DNA of 64,000 bases from Rossellomorea aquimaris (GCF_008180865.1 NZ_VTEX01000006.1:281-64280), one strand, 5' to 3'. Positions 32,789 through 41,992 are shown, counted from the first letter of the stretch. Numbers and translations: made by a program. The notes: a model not told the origin generated them from the sequence alone.

Positions 32789-34141
32789 ATGAATGAAGTG
32801 TTCCAGGATAGGATTCCACCTCAGAATATTGAGGCAGAACAAGCGGTATTAGGAGCTATTTTCCTAGAGCCCAGCGCATTAACGACCACATCAGAAATAT
32901 TGATTCCAGAGGATTTTTATCGTCATTCTCATCAAAAAATATACAATGTCATGCTGAATTTGGGAGACGGGGGAAAAGCCGTCGACTTAATTACAGTGAC
33001 AGAAGAGCTTGCTGCAGCCAAAGAGCTTGAAGATGTTGGCGGGGTCGCTTATTTAAGTGAGCTTGCAGCCTCAGTTCCGACGGCTGCAAATATTGAATAT
33101 TACGCAAAGATCGTGGAAGAAAAATCATTACTGAGACGATTGATCCGTACAGCGACGGATATTGCTTCTGACGGCTATGCCCGCGAGGATGAAGTCGACA
33201 GCCTTCTGAGTGAAGCGGAAAAAAACATCATGGAAGTCGCACAACGAAAAAATGCCGGTGCATTCCATAATATTAAAGATGTCCTTGTCAGAACCTATGA
33301 CAACATCGAAACCTTAACGAATCGTAAAGGTGATGTAACAGGGATTTCAACGGGGTTTGCAGACCTTGACCATATGACAGCCGGTTTCCAGCGAAATGAC
33401 TTGATCATTGTGGGAGCCAGACCTTCCATGGGTAAAACAGCTTTCGCCCTGAATATCGCTCAAAACGTCGCCGTTAAAGCGAAAGAAAACGTCGCGATCT
33501 TCTCCCTGGAGATGGGTGCTGAGCAGCTCGTTATGCGTATGCTGTGTGCAGAAGGCAATATTAATGCCCAAAACCTTCGAACAGGTGATTTAACCGATGA
33601 AGACTGGAGAAAGCTTACGATGGCAATGGGAAGCCTCTCGAATGCCGGGATCTATATCGATGATACGCCAGGTATTAAAGTGGGGGAAATTCGTTCTAAA
33701 TGCCGACGTCTCGCTCAGGAGCATGGGCTTGGAATGATCCTCATTGACTACTTGCAGCTCATTCAGGGGAGCGGGCGTTCAGGAGAAAACCGTCAGCAGG
33801 AGGTTTCTGAAATCTCCCGTTCCCTTAAAGGACTGGCCCGTGAGCTTGAAGTTCCGGTTATCGCCTTGTCTCAGCTCTCCCGTGGCGTGGAACAGCGTCA
33901 AGATAAGCGTCCTATGATGTCTGATATTCGTGAATCAGGAAGTATCGAGCAGGATGCGGATATCGTAGCCTTCTTATACCGTGAAGATTACTATGACAAA
34001 GAAGCGGAAAACAAAAATATTATCGAAATCATCATTGCCAAGCAACGTAACGGTCCGGTTGGAAACGTGTCCCTTGCGTTTGTGAAGGAATACAATAAAT
34101 TCGTGAATCTGGAGCGGCGATTTGACGACGCTCCGGCTTAA
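32789..34141 (+). CDS. dnaC: Replicative DNA helicase (DnaC of Bacillus, DnaB family)
   Basis: A 450-residue hexameric helicase that unwinds DNA at the fork; in Bacillus the gene is called dnaC. The N-terminal DnaB domain begins RIPPQNIEAEQAVLGAIF. The RecA-like domain has Walker A GARPSMGKTAFALNIA, Walker B MILIDYLQLIQG, and the H4/arginine-finger region SDIRESGSIEQDAD. The ATG lies 10 bases after GGAGG. It is followed by a strong terminator and sits between rplI and purA as in B. subtilis. Confidence 0.98.
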   Translation: MNEVFQDRIPPQNIEAEQAVLGAIFLEPSALTTTSEILIPEDFYRHSHQKIYNVMLNLGDGGKAVDLITVTEELAAAKELEDVGGVAYLSELAASVPTAANIEYYAKIVEEKSLLRRLIRTATDIASDGYAREDEVDSLLSEAEKNIMEVAQRKNAGAFHNIKDVLVRTYDNIETLTNRKGDVTGISTGFADLDHMTAGFQRNDLIIVGARPSMGKTAFALNIAQNVAVKAKENVAIFSLEMGAEQLVMRMLCAEGNINAQNLRTGDLTDEDWRKLTMAMGSLSNAGIYIDDTPGIKVGEIRSKCRRLAQEHGLGMILIDYLQLIQGSGRSGENRQQEVSEISRSLKGLARELEVPVIALSQLSRGVEQRQDKRPMMSDIRESGSIEQDADIVAFLYREDYYDKEAENKNIIEIIIAKQRNGPVGNVSLAFVKEYNKFVNLERRFDDAPA

Positions 34142-34146
34142 TAGAA

Positions 34147-34187
34147 AAAATCCAAGCCCTGCTGATGCAGATGCTTGGATTTTTTTT
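34147..34187. terminator. Terminator between dnaC and the convergent ABC gene
   Basis: AATCCAAGC pairs with GCTTGGATT around a 15-base loop and is followed by eight T on the plus strand; A6 on the other side also serves the minus strand. Confidence 0.88.
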
Positions 34188-34191
34188 ATTT

Positions 34192-35916
34192 TTATAGAAT
34201 GGTTGCATGCTGATGAGCATGAAGTCTTGTAAAGATACCGTCCTCTCTCGAGAGCAGTTCCTCATGAGTACCATCTTCAGCGATGCCGTTTTCGGTGACG
34301 ACCATAATGCGGTCAGCCTTGCGGATCGTCGCTAATCGGTGGGCAATGACAAGCGTGGTCCGATCTTTTGCCAATTCATTTAAAGCGTCTTGGATGATCG
34401 CTTCCGTTTCCGTATCCAGAGCGGAGGTGGCTTCATCCAGAATCAAGATTCGTGGATTCTTCAGGAACATACGGGCGATGGATAAGCGCTGCTTTTGACC
34501 ACCGGACAGCTTCAGTCCTCTTTCCCCTATTTGAGTATCATATCCTTCTGGAAGGGAGGCAATGAGATCGGTCAGATGAGCACGTCTCGTTGCCTCTTCA
34601 ATCTCTTCCTGTGTAGCATCAAGTTTTCCATATGCGATATTTTCCCGAAGAGTCCCGGTGAATAAGAATACATCCTGCTGAACAATTCCTATTTGAGCAC
34701 GCAGGGATTCCTTCGTCATCTCCCTGATATCGATGCCATCAATGGTGATGGCTCCTTCTTCAATATCATAGAAGCGTGGAATCAAGGAGCAGATCGTTGT
34801 TTTCCCTGCACCTGATGGCCCGACAAACGCCACGGTCTGCCCTGATTGAATGGTAAAGGATAGATCCCTTATAATAGGGCGGTTCGACTCATAACCAAAC
34901 GTAACGTCGTCAAAAGCAATATCACCACGTAGAGTGGGTACTTCTATGGCATGTGGAGGATTTTCAATATCAGGTTCCATATCCATTAGTTCAGTGAAGC
35001 GTTTGAAGCCGGCCATTCCCTTCGGATATAACTCAAGGAGGGCTGATATCTTGTCGATCGGTTTAAACAGGACATTGATATAAAGAATAAAGGCAACAAG
35101 TTCTCCATAAGAGAGCACTCCGGAAAAGCTTAACCACGCTCCGTACACAAGAATGATCAAGGTCATCAATCGAGTCGTAATGTAGATACCGGATAAATTC
35201 ACGCTCATCACGTTATACGCTTTCAGCTTGGATTTGCGGAAGAATTGATTATTTTCATTGAATCGTTCCATTTCATATGATTCGTTCGTAAAAGACTGAA
35301 CCACTCTCGCTCCGGAAACGCTGTCTTCAACGCGGCTGTTTACATCGGCGATATTTCCGTACATTTTTGTCCAGGCTTTATTCATTTTTATATTCGAATA
35401 AGAAATAAGCCACACAAGAAATGGAACAATAATAATAGCAACAAGGGCAAGCTCCATATTAATTGTAAGCATGATCCAAAATGCACCAATGAAGGTCATG
35501 ACCGCGATGAACAGATCTTCAGGTCCGTGATGGGCAAGTTCCCCTATGTCCATCAGATCGTTTGTCACACGACTCATAATATGACCCGTTTTCGTGTTAT
35601 CAAAGAAACGGAAGGATTGTCGTTGAACATGGTGAAACAATTCCCGTCTCATATCCGTTTCGATATTGATCCCGAGCTTATGTCCCCAGTAGTTCACGAC
35701 AAACTGCATACTCGAACTAAGTAGGTAAAGAACAAGCAGGCCGGCGGAAACCGCCAATATGGTACTCCAGTTTCCCTCAGGCAATAGGGAGTCGATAAAC
35801 CATGAAACCGCCATGGGAAACCCTAATTCTAAAAGCCCGACCAACACGGCACAGGCAAAATCAATGTAAAAAAGCCGCTTATGGGGCCGGTAATAGCTGA
35901 AAAAACGTTTAATCAT
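34192..35916 (-). CDS. ABC transporter, fused permease and ATPase (exporter type)
   Basis: A 574-residue half-transporter with six N-terminal membrane helices followed by a nucleotide-binding domain. The ATPase has Walker A GPSGAGKTTI (about 370), the signature LSGGQKQR, Walker B ILILDEATSALD and the switch His in VIAHRL. It resembles Bacillus multidrug/lipid exporters such as YfiB and YknU and would act as a homodimer or heterodimer. No partner gene is adjacent, so a homodimer is more likely. The ATG at 35916 is 8 bases from AGGTG; a GTG three bases earlier is possible. The substrate cannot be told. The gene is not part of the usual dnaC-purA interval and looks accessory. Confidence 0.9.
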   Translation of the reverse strand: MIKRFFSYYRPHKRLFYIDFACAVLVGLLELGFPMAVSWFIDSLLPEGNWSTILAVSAGLLVLYLLSSSMQFVVNYWGHKLGINIETDMRRELFHHVQRQSFRFFDNTKTGHIMSRVTNDLMDIGELAHHGPEDLFIAVMTFIGAFWIMLTINMELALVAIIIVPFLVWLISYSNIKMNKAWTKMYGNIADVNSRVEDSVSGARVVQSFTNESYEMERFNENNQFFRKSKLKAYNVMSVNLSGIYITTRLMTLIILVYGAWLSFSGVLSYGELVAFILYINVLFKPIDKISALLELYPKGMAGFKRFTELMDMEPDIENPPHAIEVPTLRGDIAFDDVTFGYESNRPIIRDLSFTIQSGQTVAFVGPSGAGKTTICSLIPRFYDIEEGAITIDGIDIREMTKESLRAQIGIVQQDVFLFTGTLRENIAYGKLDATQEEIEEATRRAHLTDLIASLPEGYDTQIGERGLKLSGGQKQRLSIARMFLKNPRILILDEATSALDTETEAIIQDALNELAKDRTTLVIAHRLATIRKADRIMVVTENGIAEDGTHEELLSREDGIFTRLHAHQHATIL

Positions 35917-36071
35917 CACATCGTCACCTCAGTATTCAATTGTATGTAAAATTCAAAATGCTTATTTTAGATTAGCAAAAGTTTCTAAATTGCGCTATCA
36001 TAACCTGTCCGAAGAATTTGTTATTGATTGTTTCGTATACCTGCTTGATACTTGATTCAAAATGAGTGCTC

Positions 36072-36181
36072 TTGCTCTGTTTAGTTAGCAAACTGCTTGA
36101 TTATCAGTGGATTCGCTCACTTTCCGCAGGAGTCTCATCAATCCACTGACAATCTTTATAGGGGAGTAAGGAACAGAGCAA
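36072..36181. repeat. Palindromic element with 10-bp terminal inverted repeats
   Basis: TTGCTCTGTT (36072-36081) is the perfect inverse of AACAGAGCAA (36172-36181). Inside is a second perfect pair, TCAGTGGATT (36104-36113) and AATCCACTGA (36140-36149), around CGCTCACTTTCCGCAGGAG. The core uses the same words as the repeats at 11370 and 36481. It looks like a MITE-like or REP-like relic. Confidence 0.6.
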
Positions 36182-36480
36182 ATAGTTTTTAGGTTCAAAG
36201 ATACCGTTACTTTTCAGGCTATAATTGCTAATTTCATATTGAGCGGTCTCAAAAACCTTGACTACTTTTCAATCCAAAGCTTTTTATGAGGGTAATAAAA
36301 ATTGAGGACAAGCTAATCCTGAGTGGGTACTAATGATAATAAATAATTTTGGGGCTACCATAATAACTTTAATTTGTTGTTCCTTTATAGACTATTTGTT
36401 TTTGGACCAGCCTTTCTACAATTGGAGCTTTTTGTAATTGTCTATCCATATTTATAGGTAGTAAGAATGTAGTAACACAG
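36182..36480. other. AT-rich intergenic stretch without genes
   Basis: No coding potential, RNA gene or strong promoter was recognised here between two repeat copies. Short inverted repeats such as ACAATT/AATTGT (near 36417-36440) are the only structure seen. Confidence 0.5.
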
Positions 36481-36615
36481 AGTGGATTGTAGCGGAAGAC
36501 ACTTGACTCCTGCGGGAAATAGAGGAAAGGTCGAGACCCCACAGACGGAACGTCGAGGAGGCTCGACTTCCTCCCCGGGGAATCTTGTGTCTGGAGCGGA
36601 AAGGAACGATCCACT
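36481..36615. repeat. Dispersed palindromic repeat, full-length copy
   Basis: AGTGGAT (36481-36487) pairs with ATCCACT (36609-36615). Inside are AGACAC/GTGTCT and a GGTCGAG/CTCGAC pair around a GC-rich centre with CTCCTGCGGGAAA and GTCGAGGAGGCTC. This type of roughly 130-base GC-rich repeat (TGTAGCGGAAG at one end and CTGGAGCGGAAA at the other) is, from memory, scattered in many copies through Bacillaceae genomes. Confidence 0.7.
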
Positions 36616-36707
36616 TTTTCACACTACCACTACTCGCTTTTAGTGTAGCCTTTTTTATTTGTCTCAAAATTCTTAAACTAGAGGTTTTCAGAAACAAAAG
36701 CCTAAGA

Positions 36708-36751
36708 TTATACGAACATAAATATAATTACCTATATAAACGTTCGTGTTT
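36708..36751. promoter_or_regulatory. Paired inverted PurBoxes upstream of purA
   Basis: CGAAC (36713-36717) in TTATACGAACATA and the inverted GTTCG (36742-36746) in AACGTTCGTGTT match the core of the AWWWCCGAACWWT PurBox. The two boxes face each other about 18 bases apart. B. subtilis PurR binds such paired boxes and represses purA when PRPP is low. Confidence 0.6.
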
Positions 36752-36754
36752 TGA

Positions 36755-36783
36755 TTGACTTTCTTTTTTAGTGTTGATAAAAT
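36755..36783 (+). promoter_or_regulatory. Promoter of purA
   Basis: TTGACT (36755-36760), a 17-base spacer and TAAAAT (36778-36783), directly downstream of the PurBoxes. Confidence 0.6.
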
Positions 36784-36834
36784 GAGTTTGTTTGATAAAA
36801 GAGGGAATACTAATTCCCGTCGGAGGTGCTTAAT

Positions 36835-38127
36835 ATGTCTTCAGTAGTAGTAGTAGGTACGCAATGGGGGGACGAAGGAAAAGGAAAGATCACTGACTTC
36901 CTTTCTGAACATGCAGAAGTTATCGCGCGTTACCAAGGTGGGAACAACGCGGGTCATACGATTAAGTTTGACGGAGAAACATATAAATTACACTTAATTC
37001 CATCTGGTATTTTCTATAACGAAAAAACATCCGTAATCGGAAATGGGATGGTTGTCGATCCTAAAGCTCTTGTGAAAGAGTTAAAGTATCTTCACGATCG
37101 CGATGTGAAAACAGACAACCTGCGAATCAGCAACCGTGCACATGTGATTCTTCCATACCACTTAAAGCTTGATGAAATTGATGAAGAACGCAAAGGTGCC
37201 AATAAAATCGGTACAACGAAAAAAGGAATCGGTCCTGCTTATATGGATAAAGCGGCACGTGTCGGAATCCGTATCGCAGATCTTCTGGATCGTCAATCTT
37301 TTGAAGAAAAGCTTGCTCGTAACCTTGAAGAGAAAAACCGCCTTTTTGAAAAATTCTATGAAACAGAAGGCTTCAACATTGAAGATATTCTGGATGAGTA
37401 CTATGAGTATGGTCAACAAATTAAGCACTATGTTGTGGACACATCCGTTGTATTGAACGATGCCATCGATAACGGTCGCCGCGTTTTATTTGAAGGGGCT
37501 CAAGGGGTTATGCTTGATATTGATCAAGGTACATATCCATTTGTTACTTCTTCTAACCCGGTAGCTGGTGGAGTAACAATCGGTTCTGGAGTAGGCCCGA
37601 CAAAAATCAACCACGTAGTTGGAGTATCAAAAGCTTACACAACCCGCGTTGGGGACGGACCCTTCCCGACGGAACTCAAGAACGAAATCGGAGACAAAAT
37701 CCGTGAAGTAGGACGTGAGTACGGAACAACGACTGGCCGCCCTCGCCGTGTCGGCTGGTTCGACAGCGTGGTTGTACGTCATGCACGTCGTGTTAGTGGT
37801 TTAACAGATCTTTCATTAAATTCAATCGATGTATTAACTGGAATCGAAAACTTAAAAATCTGTGTTGCGTACAAATACAAAGGTGAAGTCATGGAAGAAT
37901 TTCCTGCTAACCTGAACATTCTAGCTGAATGTGAACCAGTATATGAAGAGCTTCCAGGATGGACAGAAGACATTACAGAATGTAAAACGTTAACGGATCT
38001 GCCAGAGAATGCACGTCACTACTTAGAGCGCGTATCTCAATTAACTGGTATCCCTCTTTCCATCTTCTCAGTTGGTCCTGACCGCTCTCAAACAAATGTA
38101 GTTCGCAGCGTGTGGAGCCCGAATTAA
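36835..38127 (+). CDS. purA: Adenylosuccinate synthetase
   Basis: PurA (430 aa) joins IMP and aspartate with GTP to give adenylosuccinate, the first step from IMP to AMP. The P-loop-like [16 protein letters not shown], with its catalytic Asp, opens the protein. Also visible are [14 protein letters not shown] with the catalytic His, [15 protein letters not shown], and [14 protein letters not shown]. The ATG at 36835, 8 bases after CGGAGG, gives the standard [12 protein letters not shown] start. It is single, with a PurR-type operator upstream and a terminator behind. Confidence 0.99.
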   Translation: MSSVVVVGTQWGDEGKGKITDFLSEHAEVIARYQGGNNAGHTIKFDGETYKLHLIPSGIFYNEKTSVIGNGMVVDPKALVKELKYLHDRDVKTDNLRISNRAHVILPYHLKLDEIDEERKGANKIGTTKKGIGPAYMDKAARVGIRIADLLDRQSFEEKLARNLEEKNRLFEKFYETEGFNIEDILDEYYEYGQQIKHYVVDTSVVLNDAIDNGRRVLFEGAQGVMLDIDQGTYPFVTSSNPVAGGVTIGSGVGPTKINHVVGVSKAYTTRVGDGPFPTELKNEIGDKIREVGREYGTTTGRPRRVGWFDSVVVRHARRVSGLTDLSLNSIDVLTGIENLKICVAYKYKGEVMEEFPANLNILAECEPVYEELPGWTEDITECKTLTDLPENARHYLERVSQLTGIPLSIFSVGPDRSQTNVVRSVWSPN

Positions 38128-38134
38128 TCAACAT

Positions 38135-38171
38135 AAAAAACTCTCAGCCATTTAGAGGCTGAGAGTTTTTT
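38135..38171. terminator. Bidirectional terminator purA / K+ channel
   Basis: AAAAAACTCTCAGCC (38135-38149) pairs perfectly with GGCTGAGAGTTTTTT (38157-38171), between convergent genes. Confidence 0.93.
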
Positions 38172-39192
38172 ATTGATTTAATTGTTCGTACACTCTGTCA
38201 TGACATACGACATAAAGAACGTCATCAGCATGCAGTTCCCGGTTCATGGCATCGGTGAAATCCATATTATCATTCACGGCGAGCAGAATAGCTCCCTTTT
38301 CAAGCAGCTCCTCAGAAGCCTGCTTGATGGTTTTCCAATTCTCTTTTACACTGAATTCGTGAATATTATTGCCGTATCGTTTACTGAGTAACTGTCTGAA
38401 TAAATTGGTCGTTCCAGGATGAAGTGTTGCTTTTGCCATTAATAAAGAAACGGAATCATTGGATAAGATAAAGTCCTCAACGGCAATATGCTGGAATTTA
38501 GGAATGTGACGGTCCTCTGACACTTCCACAATCGTGTGGACTGATTTCTCATGCGTCTTAGATAATCCCTCAACGGCAGACGCAATCAATAAGGTTTTCC
38601 CATCTACAAGGGATGGATCTTCAATCTTTGAATCGGAGAAAATCGCGACTCGTTTCGCCTCAAAGATATTGGCTTTCAATAATACGTTTTCATCTGAAGG
38701 ATCGCCTTGAATGAAATGAACCTGTTCATGCTCAATGGGTGTGATGGGAAGCATGTCAATAAGGACGATTTCAGCGTCTGGCACATGAGCAAGGATTTCC
38801 TCAATGGCTCTCTCTGTTTTCTTCGACCAATTGATATAGATATAATGATCTTCATATGTATACACTAACTTTCCCTCCCTCTTGAATTTCTGAAATGTGG
38901 TAATGGAATCAACGGTTTTACTGATCAACACCCCAATAATCCCGATTCCAAAGATAAACAGGAAGATTCCCAACAATCTTCCTCCCACCGAAACGGGAAA
39001 ATAATCTCCGTATCCGACAGTGGTCAAGGTCGTCATCGTCCACCAGAACCCATCAAAAAGCGTAGGAAATGTTTCAGGCTCCAAAAAATGGCTGCCAAAG
39101 GTTCCAAACAGGATAATAATCAGGGATAATAGAAGAATGAAACCGAAGTCCATCTTCGTGATCTGTTTCCAAAGCCTTTGAAATATAATCAT
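38170..39192 (-). CDS. Potassium channel with RCK domain (YugO-like)
   Basis: A 340-residue two-helix K+ channel. Membrane segments at about 14-35 and 70-95 flank the pore helix, with the selectivity filter TVGYGD (about 58-63). A cytoplasmic RCK/TrkA-N-like Rossmann domain follows (about 112-240), then a second C-terminal domain. The first Rossmann strand reads YIYINWSKKTERA, where the usual Gly is Asn, so nucleotide binding may differ. The ATG at 39192 is 6 bases after AAGGAGG; a start 27 bases upstream is unlikely. B. subtilis YugO works in biofilm electrical signalling. It diverges from the ATP-grasp operon at 39324, with 131 bases between. Confidence 0.92.
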   Translation of the reverse strand: MIIFQRLWKQITKMDFGFILLLSLIIILFGTFGSHFLEPETFPTLFDGFWWTMTTLTTVGYGDYFPVSVGGRLLGIFLFIFGIGIIGVLISKTVDSITTFQKFKREGKLVYTYEDHYIYINWSKKTERAIEEILAHVPDAEIVLIDMLPITPIEHEQVHFIQGDPSDENVLLKANIFEAKRVAIFSDSKIEDPSLVDGKTLLIASAVEGLSKTHEKSVHTIVEVSEDRHIPKFQHIAVEDFILSNDSVSLLMAKATLHPGTTNLFRQLLSKRYGNNIHEFSVKENWKTIKQASEELLEKGAILLAVNDNMDFTDAMNRELHADDVLYVVCHDRVYEQLNQ

Positions 39193-39323
39193 ACATACCC
39201 TCCTTACAAAAAAAATCATAGTTCAATAATACCAATGAATCCCTGGGGAATGAAACCTTTTCCTCAGTGGTTCGTATATTTATAGAAATCATATCCTTCC
39301 AATCAGGAGGCTGGTGTCGACAA

Positions 39324-39788
39324 ATGAAACAACAAGTACTGGAATACCGTTTACGAAAAGGCAATGATACGTATGAAGCGATCTATCATTACCCTGATAT
39401 CGAATTAGAACAAATCCTGGCAAGAAGGGAATGCGAATTTTTTGTAAAAGAAGGTGTGACGTATCGTCAACTTTCTTCAGCCATTGAAGGGAATCAATTT
39501 ATACTATATGTAGAAACGTATGAAGAAGAACCTGTTACGGATCCCCTATTTCCACCTGAAGGATTGGTGCTGGAGATTCGCGAATTGAATCCGCGAAGCA
39601 ACCACCCGATTTTAAAAATAGAACACCATGATTACCATCTCGATATTCTAAGTGTCATCGGTTCTGTTTATTATTATATTGAGGGGGCTGAATGGGAGCG
39701 TGATTCTGCTGAAATCGATGAGGATCGGTATGTGTATATATTATATGTAAAAGCAACGGGCTATAAGCTAGAGGAGGAAAGCCAATGA
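39324..39788 (+). CDS. Conserved hypothetical protein, first gene of ATP-grasp operon
   Basis: A 154-residue soluble, acidic protein with no recognised motif, signal peptide or membrane segment. It is rich in beta-type stretches such as QFILYVETYEEEP, SVIGSVYYYIEGAEW and RYVYILYVKATGYK. It is probably a small beta-rich domain. The ATG at 39324 is 13 bases from AGGAGG, a long spacing; no better start exists. Its stop overlaps the lipoprotein start (ATGA), so it belongs to the operon. In other bacteria GspS-like ligase operons often carry a DUF4178-like gene; I cannot confirm that assignment here. Confidence 0.75.
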   Translation: MKQQVLEYRLRKGNDTYEAIYHYPDIELEQILARRECEFFVKEGVTYRQLSSAIEGNQFILYVETYEEEPVTDPLFPPEGLVLEIRELNPRSNHPILKIEHHDYHLDILSVIGSVYYYIEGAEWERDSAEIDEDRYVYILYVKATGYKLEEESQ

Positions 39789-40093
39789 ACAAAACGAAAA
39801 AAATGATGGCAGGTGTCGCAGCATCCGTAATGGCGATATCTGTGACCGGCTGCGGAAATCAGGACCTGCCTCCTGAACCGACTGATGTTGACTGTGACGA
39901 CTGGGATTGGGATGACGAAAGCGGCACGTATTATTGTGATGACGACCGCTCATCTAATTTCGGCTACTATTACTTCGCCGGAAGAATGTTTAAAAACAAA
40001 TCCAGCCTGAAAAATTTCTCGAGCTATAAATCCTATTCCAAGAGCTACAAATCAGGAATCGGAAGCGGCTCAAAAGGCGGATTCGGAGGATAA
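39785..40093 (+). CDS. Small acidic lipoprotein with Gly/Ser/Lys tail
   Basis: A 102-residue lipoprotein. The signal peptide ends in SVTGC, so Cys 23 would be lipidated and the protein anchored outside. The mature part has an Asp/Trp-rich segment with two more Cys (VDCDDWDWDDESGTYYC), then an aromatic stretch (GYYYFAGRMF). A low-complexity tail of Ser, Lys, Tyr and Gly ends GGFGG. The layout recalls DUF1190 proteins (YjfM/YgiB) that accompany GspS-like ligases in enterobacteria. It overlaps the upstream gene and is two bases from the ligase gene. The ligase's RBS, GGAGG, lies inside its last codons. Confidence 0.8.
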   Translation: MNKTKKMMAGVAASVMAISVTGCGNQDLPPEPTDVDCDDWDWDDESGTYYCDDDRSSNFGYYYFAGRMFKNKSSLKNFSSYKSYSKSYKSGIGSGSKGGFGG

Positions 40094-40095
40094 CC

Positions 40096-41337
40096 ATGAC
40101 AGCCTCTCACCGTGAAAAAAGAAACTCGTTCTATCAGACCATTCCGGAATTTTGGCATGATTTATATGACATGGAGTACTCGTTATTGGATATTAAGATG
40201 GAATCACGTGACACGATTTCAGCGATACATGAAGCATCCCGAAGAGTGTACACTATTTATCAAAAAAGTGCGGATCTACTTCGTGAACTGGAAGATGATA
40301 CTCTTCTGGAGCTGGGTTTTCCAAAGGAATCCCTTGCCTATATAAAATTTAAATCCATTGCTCAAGAGTGCATTGTTGGTCGCTTTGATTTCGTTGTAAG
40401 TGATGGGGAAATCAAACTATTAGAATTCAATAGCGACACCCCCACCTTTATCAAAGAGCTTTACCATGTGAATGAAAAGGTTTGTCAGTATTTCGGGTGT
40501 TCAAATCCTAATGAGGGATTCGAGGTGGGATTAGCGAAAGAGCTAAAGCGGGCACTCTTATCTTCCTGGAAGTCTTTGCAACGGGAAGGAGAACCAAAGA
40601 TCGTCTTCACCTCTCACCAGGATCACGAAGAGGATCACCTGACAACAAAATATCTACAAAAGCTTTCAGGTGTTCCGTCTGAATATGTAGGTCTGGATCA
40701 GCTGCAGATTAGAGAAGATGGTCTTTATACTCCTAAAGGGGAGCGGATCGACGTATTGTACCGGCCAACGTATCCTATCGAACATCTCATTGATGACAGG
40801 GACCCTCTTACAGAAGAACATGTAGGCTTAGACCTGATGCAAATGGTATTGGAAAGAAAGGTTGCCATCTTGAATCCTCCCTCCGCTTTTTTACTCCAGT
40901 CTAAAGGAGTTCAAGCACTTATATGGGGTCTTCATGAAGCATGTAGTGCCTTCTATACAGATGAGGAACATCAATGGATCGAACAATACTTTCTTCCAAC
41001 ATACTTAGATTCTAATCAATTCGAGAAGAATGGGATCACCTACGTTCAAAAGCCTGCATTTGGCCGTGAAGGAGATACGGTCAAGATCATTGAAGCGACA
41101 GGAAAGATCCTTTTAGAAGACAAAAAAGAAACCTATAAGCAGACCCTGCCAGTATTCCAACAATTTATCCCTCTGCCTGTTGCTGCGATTAAGACGGATG
41201 AAGGAATAAAGAATGCAAGCTTGATGGTCGGCAGTTTCATAATTAATGGCACGGCCGGTGCAATCGGAATACGGGCTGGTAACGCCATTACCGATAACGA
41301 ATCATACTTTCTGCCTGTAGGGTTACAGGAGAAATAA
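40096..41337 (+). CDS. Glutathionylspermidine synthase-like ATP-grasp ligase (YjfC/YgiC type)
   Basis: A 413-residue protein of the GspS C-terminal (synthetase) family, lacking the amidase half of E. coli GspS. Family blocks are GRFDFVVSDGEIKLLEFNSD, LYRPTYPIEHL, NPPSAFLLQSKGVQALIW, YVQKPAFGREGDTVKI with the ATP-binding Lys and the Gly-Arg-Glu loop, and the terminal IGIRAGNAITDNESYFLPVG. It should form an amide bond using ATP. Bacilli do not generally make glutathionylspermidine, so the substrate is probably something else, possibly the lipoprotein next door (inference). There is no signal peptide, so catalysis is cytoplasmic. Confidence 0.88.
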   Translation: MTASHREKRNSFYQTIPEFWHDLYDMEYSLLDIKMESRDTISAIHEASRRVYTIYQKSADLLRELEDDTLLELGFPKESLAYIKFKSIAQECIVGRFDFVVSDGEIKLLEFNSDTPTFIKELYHVNEKVCQYFGCSNPNEGFEVGLAKELKRALLSSWKSLQREGEPKIVFTSHQDHEEDHLTTKYLQKLSGVPSEYVGLDQLQIREDGLYTPKGERIDVLYRPTYPIEHLIDDRDPLTEEHVGLDLMQMVLERKVAILNPPSAFLLQSKGVQALIWGLHEACSAFYTDEEHQWIEQYFLPTYLDSNQFEKNGITYVQKPAFGREGDTVKIIEATGKILLEDKKETYKQTLPVFQQFIPLPVAAIKTDEGIKNASLMVGSFIINGTAGAIGIRAGNAITDNESYFLPVGLQEK

Positions 41338-41352
41338 AAAGGAGAGAAACTC

Positions 41353-41766
41353 ATGCAAATCATAACAAGTGAAGCACTACTCAGCTTTCTGGCTCACGTC
41401 GGAACGGGCCTTGGACTGATGATCCTCGGAATCACCGTTTTCGCCTTTACCACCAAATTCTCAGAAGCTACCTTAATCAGGGAAGGAAACATTGCCGTAG
41501 CCCTAAAACTATGGGGAAAAGCCATCGGACTCGCCATCGTCATCTACACCGTCTGGGCTAACAGCCTGAATTTGCTTGACGCCTTTATCTGGGGACTCAT
41601 CGGTATCGCGACTCAAGTCATCGCCTACTGGATCATCGAGTACGTTCTGACACCTAAGACGAATTTAGCAAAGAAAGTGGAAGAAGGTAATATTGCCATC
41701 GGATTCAGCCTTTTCTCAGCTGCGATTGTAGTGGGATTGGTTGTGGCTGCTAGTTTGACTTATTAA
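41353..41766 (+). CDS. DUF350 membrane protein (YjfL-like)
   Basis: A 137-residue protein with four membrane helices made of two similar halves: REGNIAVALKLWGKAIGLAI and EEGNIAIGFSLFSAAIVVGL are the repeated units. DUF350 proteins commonly sit beside GspS-like ligases; their function is not known. The ATG follows GGAGAG by 7 bases, 15 bases after the ligase stop, and it ends the operon. Confidence 0.88.
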   Translation: MQIITSEALLSFLAHVGTGLGLMILGITVFAFTTKFSEATLIREGNIAVALKLWGKAIGLAIVIYTVWANSLNLLDAFIWGLIGIATQVIAYWIIEYVLTPKTNLAKKVEEGNIAIGFSLFSAAIVVGLVVAASLTY

Positions 41767-41901
41767 GGGTTGATTTGATATGAAGATCTGCTGCTGGAGC
41801 GTTGTGTTGGTGCTTTGGTGGCGGGTCTTTTTTATTCGATAGTACACATATATAGAAGAGGTAATTTGGAATTGATAGGTGCAGAAAGAGTGGAAAATGA
41901 A

Positions 41902-41992
41902 AGTTAAAAATAAATATTCAGAGTTGAAAATAATGTTATAAAAGTTGAAAATAAAATTAAAAAGTTGAAAACAAATAGTGGGAAGTTGAAAA
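41902..41992. repeat. Five phased AGTTGAAAA iterons
   Basis: AGTTGAAAA starts at 41922, 41943, 41963 and 41984, with a variant AGTTAAAAA at 41902. The spacings are 20, 21, 20 and 21 bases, which is two helical turns each time. The bases between the words are not conserved beyond being AT-rich. All copies face the same way and would lie on one DNA face. The array lies in the 330-base gap between DUF350 and the NERD gene; the rest of the gap before 41900 shows nothing. Confidence 0.85.
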
